From positions 496,001-560,000 of the forward strand of contig NZ_JAIELN010000002.1 in the NCBI RefSeq assembly GCF_019753045.1: a stretch of DNA of 64,000 bases, read 5' to 3'. The position numbers and the translations under genes were made by a program. Positions 49,168-58,673 of the stretch are shown piece by piece; the stretch's first letter is position 1; the number at the start of each line of letters is the position of its first letter. The stretch comes from Hyphomicrobium sp. (GTDB taxonomy: Bacteria > Pseudomonadota > Alphaproteobacteria > Rhizobiales > Hyphomicrobiaceae). The notes below the pieces were generated by a model. The model saw nothing but the letters and a program-made list of their open reading frames with translations. It was not told the DNA's origin and did not search any database.

Positions 49168-51252
49168 TTGCGGATCGAGTCTCTCACCACCTCGAGCACC
49201 ACAGAAGAAGTTGATGCCGCCATCGCGGAGATTGCCGGCTGGCCCGCCTCCTCACACGCCTTTTTCCTCTCACAGGTCAAGGGCAAGACGGGACGCGATA
49301 TCGCTTCGCTGTCGGCGCGCCTTCGCCGGGCCATTAGGAAGCGAGAGGGGACCAAGTATAGCCGGCTGAAACTCAAATCGCTCCTCGTTGCCACGGGAAT
49401 TGCAGGGCGTGAGGATGACAACGCGTTGATTATCCCGGACCCCCTGGTCGAGGGTGATGAAATCAAAGTGCGGGACGCGACTTTGCTCGGATATAAGCCG
49501 ATTGTTGAGAAGGAGACCGGCTACGCTTATCCAGTAGATGACTACGTCGTCGCTCTTATCGGCGACGCTGACATCAAACCGCATCAGATCTCAAAAGCCG
49601 AGATCAAGGATTTCGCTAATCAGCTTTGCGATTGCGATATTACGCGTGAGATTTCGCCGCGCTTGCTCTCTACGCCCAATATTTCCGCCTTTGAAGAGGT
49701 GGTTCAGGAAAGCCACGACCGTCTTCTCATCACGTTGCGCCTCAACAAGCGCTATTCGCTGGTCGAAAATGCTGGCCAGATTGTCGTCTTCGAGAATGAA
49801 ACGCGCGTGGCTTACACCCGCGAGGAATTCAAGGTGAAGATCGGGGCAGAAACCGAGATTGTGAATGTTGGAGGCAAACTGCGTGAAAAGCCGCGCTCAC
49901 TCATTTGGCTGGAGGACCCTGCGCGTGCACTCTATCGAGGCGTCACCTTCGCTCCTTGCGATCGTGACAAGCACGGGCGGCAAATGGATTTGAGCATGGT
50001 CTTCAATCTATGGTCGGGCTTCGGACAGATGGGTGCGCCCGGAGACTGGTCGCTTCTCAAGGAACACATCAGGACAGTCCTCTGCCGGGGCGACGAGACC
50101 TGCTACGAATATGTTTTGAACTGGCTAGCGCATCTGTTCCAAAAACCGTGGGAAAAGCCCGGCGTTGCCATCGTCTGCTGGGGCGACAAGCGCACCGGCA
50201 AAGGCACCGTCGCCGACGCCATTCGTGAGGCGCTGGGCGGGGAGCTTTCACGTATGTTCGCGCAAAAAGAACACGTTGTCGGGCGCTTCGCCGGCTCAGC
50301 GCAACCGATGATGTTCAATCAAATCGAAGAGGCGGTGTTCGCTCGTGATCCGCGCGAAGAAGGTCCGCTCAAGTCAAAGATTACCGATCCAACTGAGACT
50401 GTCGAACTGAAGTTCAAAACGCCTTATGAAGTGCCATCGTTCGGGCGTTGGTGGTTCAATTCGAATTCATCGACGCCGGTTCCAATCACCTTCGACGAAG
50501 AACGCTATTTCGTCCTGCACGTCGATAATAGCCGCGCCAGCGATCACGCCTATTTCAGCGCCATTCGCCAGCAACTCTATCATGAGGGCGGGCTGGCGGC
50601 GATGATCGATGAGTTGATGCAGCGTGACATTTCAAATTTCAATATCAGAAAGCCACCGCACACCGAACATCGTGCCAAGATGGTTCTGGAGATGTTGACG
50701 TCGCAAGATCGCGCAATTGCCGATATCCTGATCGAAGGGGAGGTAGCGCTCCTCGATACCAACAAAGGTGACGTCGAACTTCGCAAACCGCTTAATTTGA
50801 ATGGACCGACCTGGGTTGATAAAGATCTTGTCCGTTCGGTGCTCAATCACGCGTTCAAGCGGTACGGTGCCAAGGAGGCTTCCGCTGCTGATATCACGCG
50901 TACACTGATGGATTTGGGGGTTGTCGACGCCTCACGCAATGCTCACCGCGATCGCGAGCAGAAGGCGGCCTATCGTTTTCTCCCGCTTAGCGCAGCTCGC
51001 GCCAACTTCGCGGACAAGCGCAAAATTGACGTGCAGTTTCTGGTCAGCGGTGACGAGCCCCTTTCTCCCATTGAAGAAATTCAAGATCTCGTCGGTGCCG
51101 TGGTCGCCTGGTGTGAAAAGTTCGAAACAGGGCCGGGAGAGCCCCCCAATTTCAAGGCCTTCAAAGCCGCCGTCCTCCACGCGCAGCGGTTGGTGCAAAC
51201 GAAAGACCCGGCCAACGACAACAGTGAAGCGGCACGTGCGGTGGGATCATGA
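49168..51252 (+). CDS. Superfamily 3 helicase/phage-type DUF5906 replication ATPase
   Basis: A 694-aa replication ATPase with a TTG start at 49168 after a strong AGGAG site (7-bp spacing). The helicase core begins with Walker A WGDKRTGKGTVADAI and Walker B-like PMMFNQIEEAVFA, followed by the conserved arginine and Asn segments (KFKTPYEVPSFGRWWFNSNS), the DUF5906/D5-like order. The first 350 residues hold no clear domain and probably interact with the primase. Its combination with the PriCT-2 primase is the replication core of the element. The stop is followed by a long inverted repeat. Confidence 0.85.
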   Translation: MRIESLTTSSTTEEVDAAIAEIAGWPASSHAFFLSQVKGKTGRDIASLSARLRRAIRKREGTKYSRLKLKSLLVATGIAGREDDNALIIPDPLVEGDEIKVRDATLLGYKPIVEKETGYAYPVDDYVVALIGDADIKPHQISKAEIKDFANQLCDCDITREISPRLLSTPNISAFEEVVQESHDRLLITLRLNKRYSLVENAGQIVVFENETRVAYTREEFKVKIGAETEIVNVGGKLREKPRSLIWLEDPARALYRGVTFAPCDRDKHGRQMDLSMVFNLWSGFGQMGAPGDWSLLKEHIRTVLCRGDETCYEYVLNWLAHLFQKPWEKPGVAIVCWGDKRTGKGTVADAIREALGGELSRMFAQKEHVVGRFAGSAQPMMFNQIEEAVFARDPREEGPLKSKITDPTETVELKFKTPYEVPSFGRWWFNSNSSTPVPITFDEERYFVLHVDNSRASDHAYFSAIRQQLYHEGGLAAMIDELMQRDISNFNIRKPPHTEHRAKMVLEMLTSQDRAIADILIEGEVALLDTNKGDVELRKPLNLNGPTWVDKDLVRSVLNHAFKRYGAKEASAADITRTLMDLGVVDASRNAHRDREQKAAYRFLPLSAARANFADKRKIDVQFLVSGDEPLSPIEEIQDLVGAVVAWCEKFETGPGEPPNFKAFKAAVLHAQRLVQTKDPANDNSEAARAVGS

Positions 51253-51676
51253 TTAACCATTTGGCGGGCAAAAATCGCGGCTCAGCGGGCTAAAAACGGG
51301 CCCATAGGCTGGCGCGGAAGACCCGCCAAATGCTTAATTTTATGCGCAGGATGGGACAAATCACCCTTTCACCCCTCGCAAACCGGCGGAGGGCGAGGCG
51401 CACTGCGGGCAGAAAAATATAGTTAATTCACACAGTTAAGTTCGTGGCGAGGCCTGCGAGACCTAATCTTCATTTTGGAGGAAAAAGAAGTTCAGCAACA
51501 AACTACGTCAGCCATGCATCAGGCCTCGCCGACCTCGCATGAGGCTAAGTACCTGAATTGACTTGCTCTTGCTTTCTTTTTCGTGCGCTCTGCAGATGCG
51601 CGCCGCGAGGGGAAACAAGCGTGAAAACTCAGTGCCGGCGCGCGTCCTGGACGGACGGACAGTGTCAGATATTGCC
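51253..51676. other. Module junction with an inverted repeat (51258-51332)
   Basis: Directly after the helicase stop, CATTTGGCGGG (51258-51268) has its exact complement CCCGCCAAATG at 51322-51332, an 11-bp inverted repeat with a 53-bp centre. The centre contains AGCGGGCTAAAAACGGGCCC, itself partly palindromic. This could be an origin, a terminator or an excision site. The remaining stretch to the next gene shows no ORF of note. Confidence 0.5.
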
Positions 51677-52141
51677 TTAGCGGCGACGCGCGCCGGCGCG
51701 CTGGGCAAGGGCGAGCAACGCCGCCTTGCGGGCGGGGGCGAGCGCCAGGTTTGCGGCCGCCAGCCGTTGCCAGACGCCTTGCGCGGCCCAGCGTCCAAAG
51801 CGCCGCCGCACCGCATCGGAAGACGGGCCGCGGTGGCGCGGGTCCGTCCACGCCCCCCGCGCCATGGCAACGAGGACGGCGTCGAGGAAGGCGCGATTGC
51901 ACATGGCGTGGGCCTGTGACGGCTCGGCGGAGAGATGCGGCGCAATCAGATCCCATTCAGGATCACTGAGCGCTTGACCTGATGGCGCCGCCGCCATGGG
52001 CTCAGGCTCATGGGTGCAGACTGGGTCGGGCCAGCGGATGACGGTGGGATCGACACCAATAGCGCGCAGCATCGCATCCCGCTGCGCCGTCTCGGCATCA
52101 ACGTCCGCTTCCACAGATCCTGGCGTCGCATGTTCCTCCAT
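51677..52141 (-). CDS. DUF4096-like transposase-N-domain protein paired with an integrase (154 aa)
   Basis: A 154-aa protein whose middle (LSDPEWDLIAPHLSAEPSQAH, then AFLDAVLVAMARGAWTDPRH, RRFGRWAAQGVWQRL) matches the N-terminal DNA-binding domain of IS5-type transposases (DUF4096 pattern). No DDE catalytic domain follows: the end is a short Ala/Arg-rich tail (PARKAALLALAQRAGARRR). It starts 51 bp after the tyrosine recombinase stop on the same strand. The likely role is a DNA-binding helper of the recombinase, for example an excisionase substitute. No known function. Confidence 0.6.
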   Translation of the reverse strand: MEEHATPGSVEADVDAETAQRDAMLRAIGVDPTVIRWPDPVCTHEPEPMAAAPSGQALSDPEWDLIAPHLSAEPSQAHAMCNRAFLDAVLVAMARGAWTDPRHRGPSSDAVRRRFGRWAAQGVWQRLAAANLALAPARKAALLALAQRAGARRR

Positions 52142-52191
52142 GGCTTAAAGATGGGGATGCGCACGTCCTCAAACAATGTGCGCGGCGCCGA

Positions 52192-53190
52192 CTAGACGAA
52201 GCGCGCGGCGTTGTCGTCGAAGGCGTCAGCAGCGCGAATGTAGGATCTGAGCACGTCGACAGACTTGTGGCGGCTCGTCCGTTGAATGAGGTGCTCGGGA
52301 ACGTTGGCCGCCGCCGCCGCGGTGATGAAGCCGGCGCGCAGCGAATGCGGTGAGTAGCGCGCGGTCTCGAGACCCGCCATCGACAGGCGCTGGGCGAGGA
52401 TGTGACGGACGCTGGTCGGATCGAGGCGGCGCTCGAGCGGGCGCCCGGCCTTGCTGATGGCGCGGAACAGTGGCCCGGAGGTCAAAGCCGCGTTGGCCAG
52501 ATACGTCTCGAGCGCAGCCACCGGGCAGAGCTCATCGCTGCGGCGGGGGAGGGCGACGGTTTCAGTTCTCCGCGACGCCTTGGTCGAAGTTAGATGCAAC
52601 ACGAGGCCGCGATCTGAGAGAGCGATCGGCGAGCGGCCGGTGAGGTCGAGGCTGGCAATCTCTGAGCGCCTGAGCGCCGCGAAGAAGGCGATCAGGATCA
52701 GGGCCCGATCGCGCAACGACCGGAGGTCATCTCCTGACAGGGAGGCTATGAGCCGGCGCAAGCTCCCCATATCAAGGGCGGCGGCGCGCTCGCGCGGCCG
52801 TTCGCAGGTGCGGGCGATGCCGGCGACGATGTCGGCGATCGCATGATGTTTGCGGTCCAGCGCATGTCCGCAAGCGCGGTGGTGCGACTGGATGGCTGAG
52901 AGGGCGACGTTGATCGCCGAGACCGATTTGCCGGCGCGTGCCAACGACGCCAGGTACGCGGCGACGGCCTCGGGCGCCGCCGGCAGGGCCGAGGTGTGGT
53001 GGAGATCACACCAGGCCGCCCACTGCGCGAAGGCCTCAGCGTAGACGCGGCGCGTGCCGTCCGATTGCGCCGCTTGTGAGAAGGGGAGCGCCTTCTGCAG
53101 TGCCATGGCGAGGGCGCCATTCGCGACTGTTTCGGGTTGGGACGAATTCGGTGTCGGCATCGGATCACTCACGCAAATATCGATTTTCAT
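52192..53190 (-). CDS. Tyrosine recombinase/integrase, apparently intact
   Basis: A 332-aa site-specific recombinase. The N-terminal core-binding domain covers about residues 30-130 (SDGTRRVYAEAFAQWAAWCD). The catalytic domain has all active residues: Arg in FFAALRRSEIASLDL, Lys in TSTKASRRTETVALP, His-x-x-Arg in SPHSLRAGFITAA, His/Lys in TSRHKSVDVL and Tyr in LRSYIRAAD. The start at 53190 is the first Met in an uninterrupted frame. It lies next to the DUF4096-like gene, and the replication genes of the module are beyond. It probably excises or integrates this element. Confidence 0.9.
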   Translation of the reverse strand: MKIDICVSDPMPTPNSSQPETVANGALAMALQKALPFSQAAQSDGTRRVYAEAFAQWAAWCDLHHTSALPAAPEAVAAYLASLARAGKSVSAINVALSAIQSHHRACGHALDRKHHAIADIVAGIARTCERPRERAAALDMGSLRRLIASLSGDDLRSLRDRALILIAFFAALRRSEIASLDLTGRSPIALSDRGLVLHLTSTKASRRTETVALPRRSDELCPVAALETYLANAALTSGPLFRAISKAGRPLERRLDPTSVRHILAQRLSMAGLETARYSPHSLRAGFITAAAAANVPEHLIQRTSRHKSVDVLRSYIRAADAFDDNAARFV

Positions 53191-54183
53191 AAGTAATCAC
53201 ATGGTGCGCCAAGCCGCTTTGAGTAGATCAAACGCTGACGGAATTGTCTCAATTGGTGAATCGAAGCTCAATGCGAAAAGCTATGGTGTGCGGCCGTCGC
53301 TGGTGCTCTTCGATGGAGCGTGAATATCGATCTCGTCGCCTAGCAAGGTGAGGACCGAGCCTGCATCACGTCGCGACAGCAAACGCCATTACGCATCGGC
53401 TTGCCGCTACCGAGCAACTCGTCGTCTCTTGCTACTGAGCGCGTCTCGGTGGCGTGTTAGGCCGTGGCTCGCCGCCATGCCGATGTGCGACTTCGCAATC
53501 AGCAAAATTCTTGATTTGAAATTCGAACTGTCAACGCGAACGACTGGTTCGTAGCAAAAAAAAAATCGCGCAATCCCTCATTACGTCGTCCCGCTCGAGG
53601 ACCGGCACCCCCGGGGGGTACTTGCCGCCCCGGTTATGGGACCCAAGCCGAGGGGATGGGGGTGGGCATAAAAATTGCCTACTCTGGTTCTTCAAAATGG
53701 GGGCGGACGGTCGAGTCTGTGCTAAAAACACCACAAGAAATAGGACAACCCCATTTAGGGTAGGCTCCGGCCACTTGTCATAGCCTTCGCGGCGCGCCAA
53801 TCTCCGGCTCATATTGGAAATTAATTGGGTGGGAAATGGGTGGCGGGGGGCAGCACTTCCAAACAAAGATATAAAGCCGTTTCGTCAGGTAGGTGTCAGA
53901 TTATCGCTGCGGAAACTTCCCCGGACGGCAAACACATAGTCATTTGCGCCGAGGTCAAATCTTTCCTTGGCTTAAAGACACAACACGCGGGCATGCTCTT
54001 TTGGAACGAAAGACTTTTGTCGGCCGCGTCGCGATCGCAAAGCGAGATGCTAAGTCACCTTCGGGCGTAAAAATCGCAGCTTAGCAGTAAGAACGGGTGT
54101 CCACCTACCGTTGAAGCATTTCAAAGAGCGGCCCATGGCGATTCAGTTGAACTCTAAAGCCTCCTTCTGCTCAGGATAAAGCC
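53191..54183. other. 993-bp gap without a recognised gene
   Basis: Two open frames occur here (53531-53866 minus and 53825-54070 plus), but both have odd composition, no ribosome site and no family. A GC-rich stretch with C and G runs near 53605-53660 is unusual. The left end (53191-53350) probably holds the integrase promoter and a possible attachment site, which I could not locate by eye. The rest looks like decayed sequence. Confidence 0.5.
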
Positions 54184-55005
54184 TTGGGCAAACCTGGCTT
54201 AGGTGAGCAGCCTCGCGCCGTACAAGCGGGAGCCCAACGCAAACGCGCAACCGCTAGGAAAGATTCGAAGCAGAAGGTTGGCGGCATCAAATGCGTCCGC
54301 TCCATGACGGGCGTCGGCATTCTCGCCGACAAGGCCGCAAAGGACGTTGTTCCGGTCTTCCGTCGCTCTAATCTCGTCTACGGCTTCAACGGTTCGGGAA
54401 AGAGCATGTTGTCGCGCATCTTTACCTCGCTGCAATCGGGTCACACAAGTGCTCTGCTCCCCGAAGGATGCGCCTTCGAAGTCGAGATGGAAGATGCAAC
54501 CATCTACCCAAGCAAAGAACTCTCTGGGCTTGAGAAGTCAGTCTGCGTGTTCAATGCCGATTTTATTGCCGAGCATCTGCAATGGGAGAAGGGCGTCGCT
54601 AAGTCCATCTTCTATATCAGCAAGGAGCAAGCTGACGTTGCCGAGCAACTGCTGGCGGCTGATCATCGTTGCCTCTGCGAAGATGCAAAGAAGGCCGCTG
54701 AAAAGTTGTCCAAGGAACGCGACAAGACCTTCAAGACATATTGTACCGAGCGCGCCAAGGTCGTGCATGGCGCTTTGCATCTCGGCAGCCGAAAATTTGA
54801 AGCGCCGCACCTCAAGGCAGCTTGTGAGAGTGTTCCGTACGGCGAGAAATCTCTACTCAATGCAGGCAATCTTAATGCCTTTCAAAACCTCGTTCGCTTG
54901 ACCGCTCCCCCGCCGCCTGGGCGAAAGTCGCACCTGCAATTAGCGGCACACAACAATTTCTGGATGCAGCCCGGTGCATCTTCGACGTTATGCCGTAGGC
55001 TGTGA
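54184..55005 (+). pseudogene. N-terminal fragment of an AAA_13 ATPase (RloC/PrrC-like)
   Basis: The product (273 aa) has Walker A NLVYGFNGSGKSMLSRIFTS and the AAA_13 pattern VCVFNADFIAEHLQWEKGVA, then KSIFYISKEQADVAEQ and a predicted coiled coil (CEDAKKAAEKLSKERDKTFK). These are found in RloC/PrrC-like anticodon nuclease-type proteins and related SMC-like defence ATPases, which are usually 700 aa or more. The rest, including the second ATP-binding half, is missing after about residue 240, where the frame goes on in unrelated Pro/His-rich sequence. The start is uncertain (TTG 54184). Most likely a broken defence gene. Confidence 0.7.
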
Positions 55006-55099
55006 AACCTCACTCCGCGCCGCTTGAAATTTCCCAAAACCGCTCGAAGTATGTCGAAAACTGTTTGACCAAAAGCCTCGTCCTTGCCTTTTCAAAATG

Positions 55100-55193
55100 T
55101 GGAAAGAGACAAAGAGAAGGACGGGATCCGCTACTTCGACGTCACCCCTATCGGTATTGATCCCTTCGACGAAGAAGCGGTTGATATCAGCTA
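55100..55193 (+). pseudogene. Fragment of unknown protein
   Basis: A short plus frame reads KDGIRYFDVTPIGIDPFDEE, then AVDIS and a stop. It has the acidic character of a protein C-terminus but is too short for assignment. It sits between the AAA_13 fragment and the convergent Lrp gene and may be the tail of the deleted gene. Confidence 0.3.
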
Positions 55194-55274
55194 AGAGAAA
55201 GAGGCGCGCACGGATAACTTCGCTGCGAAAGACACCGATGCTATGGGGCCGCTATAGAACGGTAAAGCCCATTT

Positions 55275-56354
55275 TCATTCGCACGAATTATCTTGTTCGT
55301 GCTGAACGTCATCGAGGTCGTCGGGGAGCTCTACAGTGCCCGTCGAACGATCTGTACCGTAACCGTTCATGGGGATGACCGGTTTATAATGGAGATCGAA
55401 ACAGAAGTTAGCCTCGACACTACGGACGTTGGGATTGTCGCGAACCTTATTGTCGATAGTGGCTAACAACGCTTCGGTAGAGGGACAGACGATTTCAGCA
55501 AAGATATCAAACCGTCCGGCACAGATGACCACGTAGCTGATGTACGGAATCTCGGCCATATCACGAGCCAAGGATCGAAGGCTGCTATTGCCATTCGCCT
55601 TTATCGCTAACCAAGCCATAGCGCTGTTTGGTAGGTTCATTGGATTGACGATGGCCATGATCGTCATAGTGCCGGCCGACGCCATGTTTTGTATCCGCGC
55701 TCTGACCTGCGTCTCCGACATCCCCACGTTTTGCGCCACATTCTTTAGCGGTGCGCGGCCGTTATGGCTGAGTTCAACGGCGATTGATCTATCGAGAAGA
55801 TCAAGCTGTTCGCCGTGCGCGCTTGAGAGCCCCTTCGCAGCCTTAGGCTGGGTAAAAAAAGCTGCTTGCTGATAGTAAAAGCTGAAATAGGGGAAAAGTT
55901 CGACGCGTGCGATGCCGTCGATTCCCCGGACTTTCGTATGGAAGGTCTCGAGTAACGTTTGCCTGCTGGGTGAGACGAGTTCGGCCAGAATATCGTACCG
56001 GCCCGATGTTGACACGACGTAATCCACGTCATCGACGCCCGCCAGCGCCCTAGCAACGTCTGTGATTTGCGCTGAGCTTTCGACGTTTATCGCGACTAAT
56101 GCTCCAGCGTTGTACCCGATTGCGCTCGGCATAGTGAGAGCGACGATTCGAATGATGTTGGATCCGAGCAACTGACGAACGCGCGTGCGCACGGTCTTTT
56201 CCGTTACACCAACGGCACGGGCGATGGTTACGAAAGCCCGACGTCCGTCCTCCTGCAAGTGCGTGATGATCTGTCGATCGAGATCGGACAAGGGCCATTG
56301 TCGCAACGGGTCACTTCCCGCCGCGAAGTCACGCTTAGAAGGTCTTGAATTCAT
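55275..56354 (-). CDS. Double-domain Lrp/AsnC-family regulator (cluster C)
   Basis: A 359-aa regulator with two Lrp/AsnC units in tandem. Unit 1: LSDLDRQIITHLQEDGRRAF with VTIARAVGVTEKTVRTRVRQ and a RAM domain; unit 2: LDLLDRSIAVELSHNGRAPL with KNVAQNVGMSETQVRARIQN and a second RAM domain (VEANFCFDLHYKPVIP). The start at 56354 (MNSRPSK) is preferred; an ATG at 56387 lacks a ribosome site. It has the same architecture as the protein at 25742, is divergent from the cluster C importer, and is its natural regulator. The C-terminal tail is acidic (DDLDDVQHEQDN). Confidence 0.88.
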   Translation of the reverse strand: MNSRPSKRDFAAGSDPLRQWPLSDLDRQIITHLQEDGRRAFVTIARAVGVTEKTVRTRVRQLLGSNIIRIVALTMPSAIGYNAGALVAINVESSAQITDVARALAGVDDVDYVVSTSGRYDILAELVSPSRQTLLETFHTKVRGIDGIARVELFPYFSFYYQQAAFFTQPKAAKGLSSAHGEQLDLLDRSIAVELSHNGRAPLKNVAQNVGMSETQVRARIQNMASAGTMTIMAIVNPMNLPNSAMAWLAIKANGNSSLRSLARDMAEIPYISYVVICAGRFDIFAEIVCPSTEALLATIDNKVRDNPNVRSVEANFCFDLHYKPVIPMNGYGTDRSTGTVELPDDLDDVQHEQDNSCE

Positions 56355-56463
56355 TTCTGCGCCCTGTCTGTCCCGCACCGCGGACATTAGGCGGACGTCT
56401 GTAAGCTTTGCAAGCCGGGTCGAAACCGGTCGAAATTAACGAGAAAACCCACGTTAAAATCTA

Positions 56464-56534
56464 TTGACATGGACTGCTCCACAAAAATACAGTCACAAAT
56501 ACCGGAAAATCCGCTAAATCTGGAAATCTTTAGC
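56464..56534 (+). promoter_or_regulatory. Promoter and inverted repeat of the cluster C importer operon
   Basis: TTGACA (56464-56469), an 18-bp spacer and TACAGT (56488-56493) fit a sigma-70 promoter. Just downstream, GCTAAA (56513-56518) and TTTAGC (56529-56534) form an inverted repeat with a 10-bp AT-rich centre, a possible site for the divergent Lrp-type regulator. Confidence 0.55.
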
Positions 56535-56591
56535 ATCGGCGATCCTTAACGGATATCAGACGCCCTCGGCGTCCCAAGGGGAAGAACAAGC

Positions 56592-57557
56592 ATGTCTCAT
56601 CAAGCTAAGCGCACAGCGACCTGTCTCCTCTTTATGGGAGCTGCCCTCCTCTGCAATTCACCGGCTCGGGCGGGCGCTGAGTCGCAGGATCCCATCAAGC
56701 TTGCCATCAACGAATGGCAGGGCCAGCACGTCACGACGTATCTGGCAGGCGAGACGCTCAAGCGGCTCGGTTACAAAGTTGAATATCTGACTGCGGGCTA
56801 TCTTCCTCAGATCGAAGGCGTGATGGACGGAGACATCACCGCGACGTTGGAGCTTTGGGAGCATACCATCCAAGGCAATTTCGACAGGGCGATCGCGAGC
56901 GGCAAGGCCGAAGATCTGGGCAGCACCGGCTTTATGTCGAAGGAAGGCTGGATTTATCCGGCGTACCTGGAAGAGGTATGCCCCGGACTTCCTGATTACA
57001 AGGCACTGAACGACTGCGCTCAGAAGCTTGCAACCGCCGAAACGTTCCCGCAGGGCCGGCTACTTGATTACCCTGCCGATTACGGACCTGACAATGACAA
57101 GCGCGTCGCCGCGCTCGGTTTAAATTTCAAAGTGGTTCCGCCGGGATCGGACGGAGCGGCAGCAGCTGAATTCGCGGCTGCTGTCGCAGCACATAAGCCA
57201 ATTCTCATGATGCTGTGCAGCCCGCATTGGCTCTTAGCGAAGTTCCATCCCAAAATGGTGAAGCTGCCTGAAAGCAGACCCGAATGCTACACGGATCCGA
57301 AGTGGGGACCGAATCCTGATGCTACGCATGACTGCGGATGGCCCAACGGCTGGGTAAAGAAGCTGGGCTGGGTGGGCATGAAAGATAAATGGCCCGGAGC
57401 GTATCGGGTCCTGAAGGAGTTTTCGATTTCGGCTGAGCAGCAAGATGCGCTGTCGCTCGAAGTCGAAGAGAAAAAGATCCCGATTGAAGAAGCCGCCAAC
57501 AAGTGGCTCGATGGCCATCCTGATATCTTAGCAAAGTGGCTTGCCGCCGCGAAATAA
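56592..57557 (+). CDS. proX: Glycine betaine/proline-type ABC transporter substrate-binding protein
   Basis: A 321-aa periplasmic binding protein of the ProX/OpuAC type. It has a signal peptide (about residues 1-28, ending ARAGAESQ) and the family pattern KLAINEWQGQHVTTYLAGET, LTAGYLPQIEGVMDGDITAT, LELWEHTIQGNFDRAI, then PHWLLAKFHPKMVKLPES. Trp residues in the pocket (INEW, LELW, GWIYP) fit binding of a quaternary ammonium headgroup. It precedes proV by 42 bp. The true ligand may be a betaine-like compound or another amine; osmoprotection or catabolism cannot be separated by sequence. Confidence 0.88.
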   Translation: MSHQAKRTATCLLFMGAALLCNSPARAGAESQDPIKLAINEWQGQHVTTYLAGETLKRLGYKVEYLTAGYLPQIEGVMDGDITATLELWEHTIQGNFDRAIASGKAEDLGSTGFMSKEGWIYPAYLEEVCPGLPDYKALNDCAQKLATAETFPQGRLLDYPADYGPDNDKRVAALGLNFKVVPPGSDGAAAAEFAAAVAAHKPILMMLCSPHWLLAKFHPKMVKLPESRPECYTDPKWGPNPDATHDCGWPNGWVKKLGWVGMKDKWPGAYRVLKEFSISAEQQDALSLEVEEKKIPIEEAANKWLDGHPDILAKWLAAAK

Positions 57558-57599
57558 CAGCGCAATCCCAGTCGGCGAAGATAAAACCGGAGGCTCGCC

Positions 57600-58673
57600 A
57601 TGAGTGCGCGTGGGACAACAGTCCATACCAAAATTCGATGTCGCAATCTTTGGAAGACATTCGGCAGCGAGGCGACGAGCCAACTGCGTCGTACACTTCA
57701 TGAAACGGGGGACGCCAGCGAGGCACTTCACGCGCTGAAGGCCAGCGGCCACCTTGTGGCGGTCGCCGATGCGAGCTTCGAGGTCGCCGAAGGCGAGATC
57801 CTTGTGATCATGGGCCTGTCGGGATCTGGAAAATCTACTTTGATAAGGTGCCTTTCCCGACTAGTCGAGCCGAGCGCCGGCGAAGTCACCTTCGACGGCC
57901 TCGACCTGCTGAAACTCTCGCACCGGGAACTCATTGAGATACGGCGTCACAAGATGGGTATGGTATTCCAGTCCTTCGGATTACTTCCGCATTTCAATGT
58001 GCTCGAGAATGTTGCTTTTCCTCTTCGCATTCAGGGGGTCTCAAAAGTTGAACGCGAGAACCGTGCTCGCGAAATGATTGGGCTTGTCGGACTTCAGGGG
58101 AGGGAAACCGCCTTCCCGCGAGAGCTTTCGGGCGGTCAGCAGCAACGCGTTGGTATTGCCCGCTCGCTGGCGGTGGGACCAGATCTCTGGTTTCTCGACG
58201 AGCCTTTTTCTGCGCTGGATCCTCTCATTAGAAGACAGATGCAGGAGGAATTTCTTCGGCTGCAGAAATTGCTGAAGAAGACCATCATCTTTATTACGCA
58301 TGATTTCTCAGAAGCGTTGAAACTGGCCGACCGGATCATCGTAATGCGTGACGGGCGGATCGTACAAATTGGCCGACCTTCCGAAATTGTTCTCGCACCC
58401 GCTGACGAATACGTTGCCAAATTTGCTTCTGAAGTACCGCTCACCAAGGTGCTCTCGGCCGCCGACGTTTTGGAGCCTCTTGAAAGCACAAATGGCATTA
58501 GTAACCCTGCACCCCTGTCGGCGTCCGCAGAAGAATTGATAGCCCGTTTTTCCGAAACAGACACCGTTTTCATCGCGGATGATGCCGGCCTCCATGGCCA
58601 AGTGACGTCAGCGGGCTTGTTGCGCGCAATCAGCCGCATCAGCTCGCAGATTCGAACAGAGGGCGGCATTTGA
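57600..58673 (+). CDS. proV: Glycine betaine-type ABC transporter ATPase
   Basis: A 357-aa ATPase of the ProV/OpuAA type. Walker A GLSGSGKSTLI, Q-loop VFQSFGLLPH, signature LSGGQQQRVGIA, Walker B DLWFLDEPFSALDP and switch His FITHDFSEALKLAD are all visible. The C-terminus (about residues 275-357: SADVLEPLESTNGISNPAPL; DTVFIADDAGLHGQVT) carries a CBS-like regulatory tail. The N-terminal extension (KIRCRNLWKTFGSEATSQLR) is normal for this family. Its stop codon overlaps the permease start. Confidence 0.9.
   Translation: MSARGTTVHTKIRCRNLWKTFGSEATSQLRRTLHETGDASEALHALKASGHLVAVADASFEVAEGEILVIMGLSGSGKSTLIRCLSRLVEPSAGEVTFDGLDLLKLSHRELIEIRRHKMGMVFQSFGLLPHFNVLENVAFPLRIQGVSKVERENRAREMIGLVGLQGRETAFPRELSGGQQQRVGIARSLAVGPDLWFLDEPFSALDPLIRRQMQEEFLRLQKLLKKTIIFITHDFSEALKLADRIIVMRDGRIVQIGRPSEIVLAPADEYVAKFASEVPLTKVLSAADVLEPLESTNGISNPAPLSASAEELIARFSETDTVFIADDAGLHGQVTSAGLLRAISRISSQIRTEGGI

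Noticed and set aside
53531-53866. 111-aa minus-strand frame as a phage gene
   Set aside because: Low-complexity Pro/Arg-rich ends over homopolymer runs, no ribosome site and no family.
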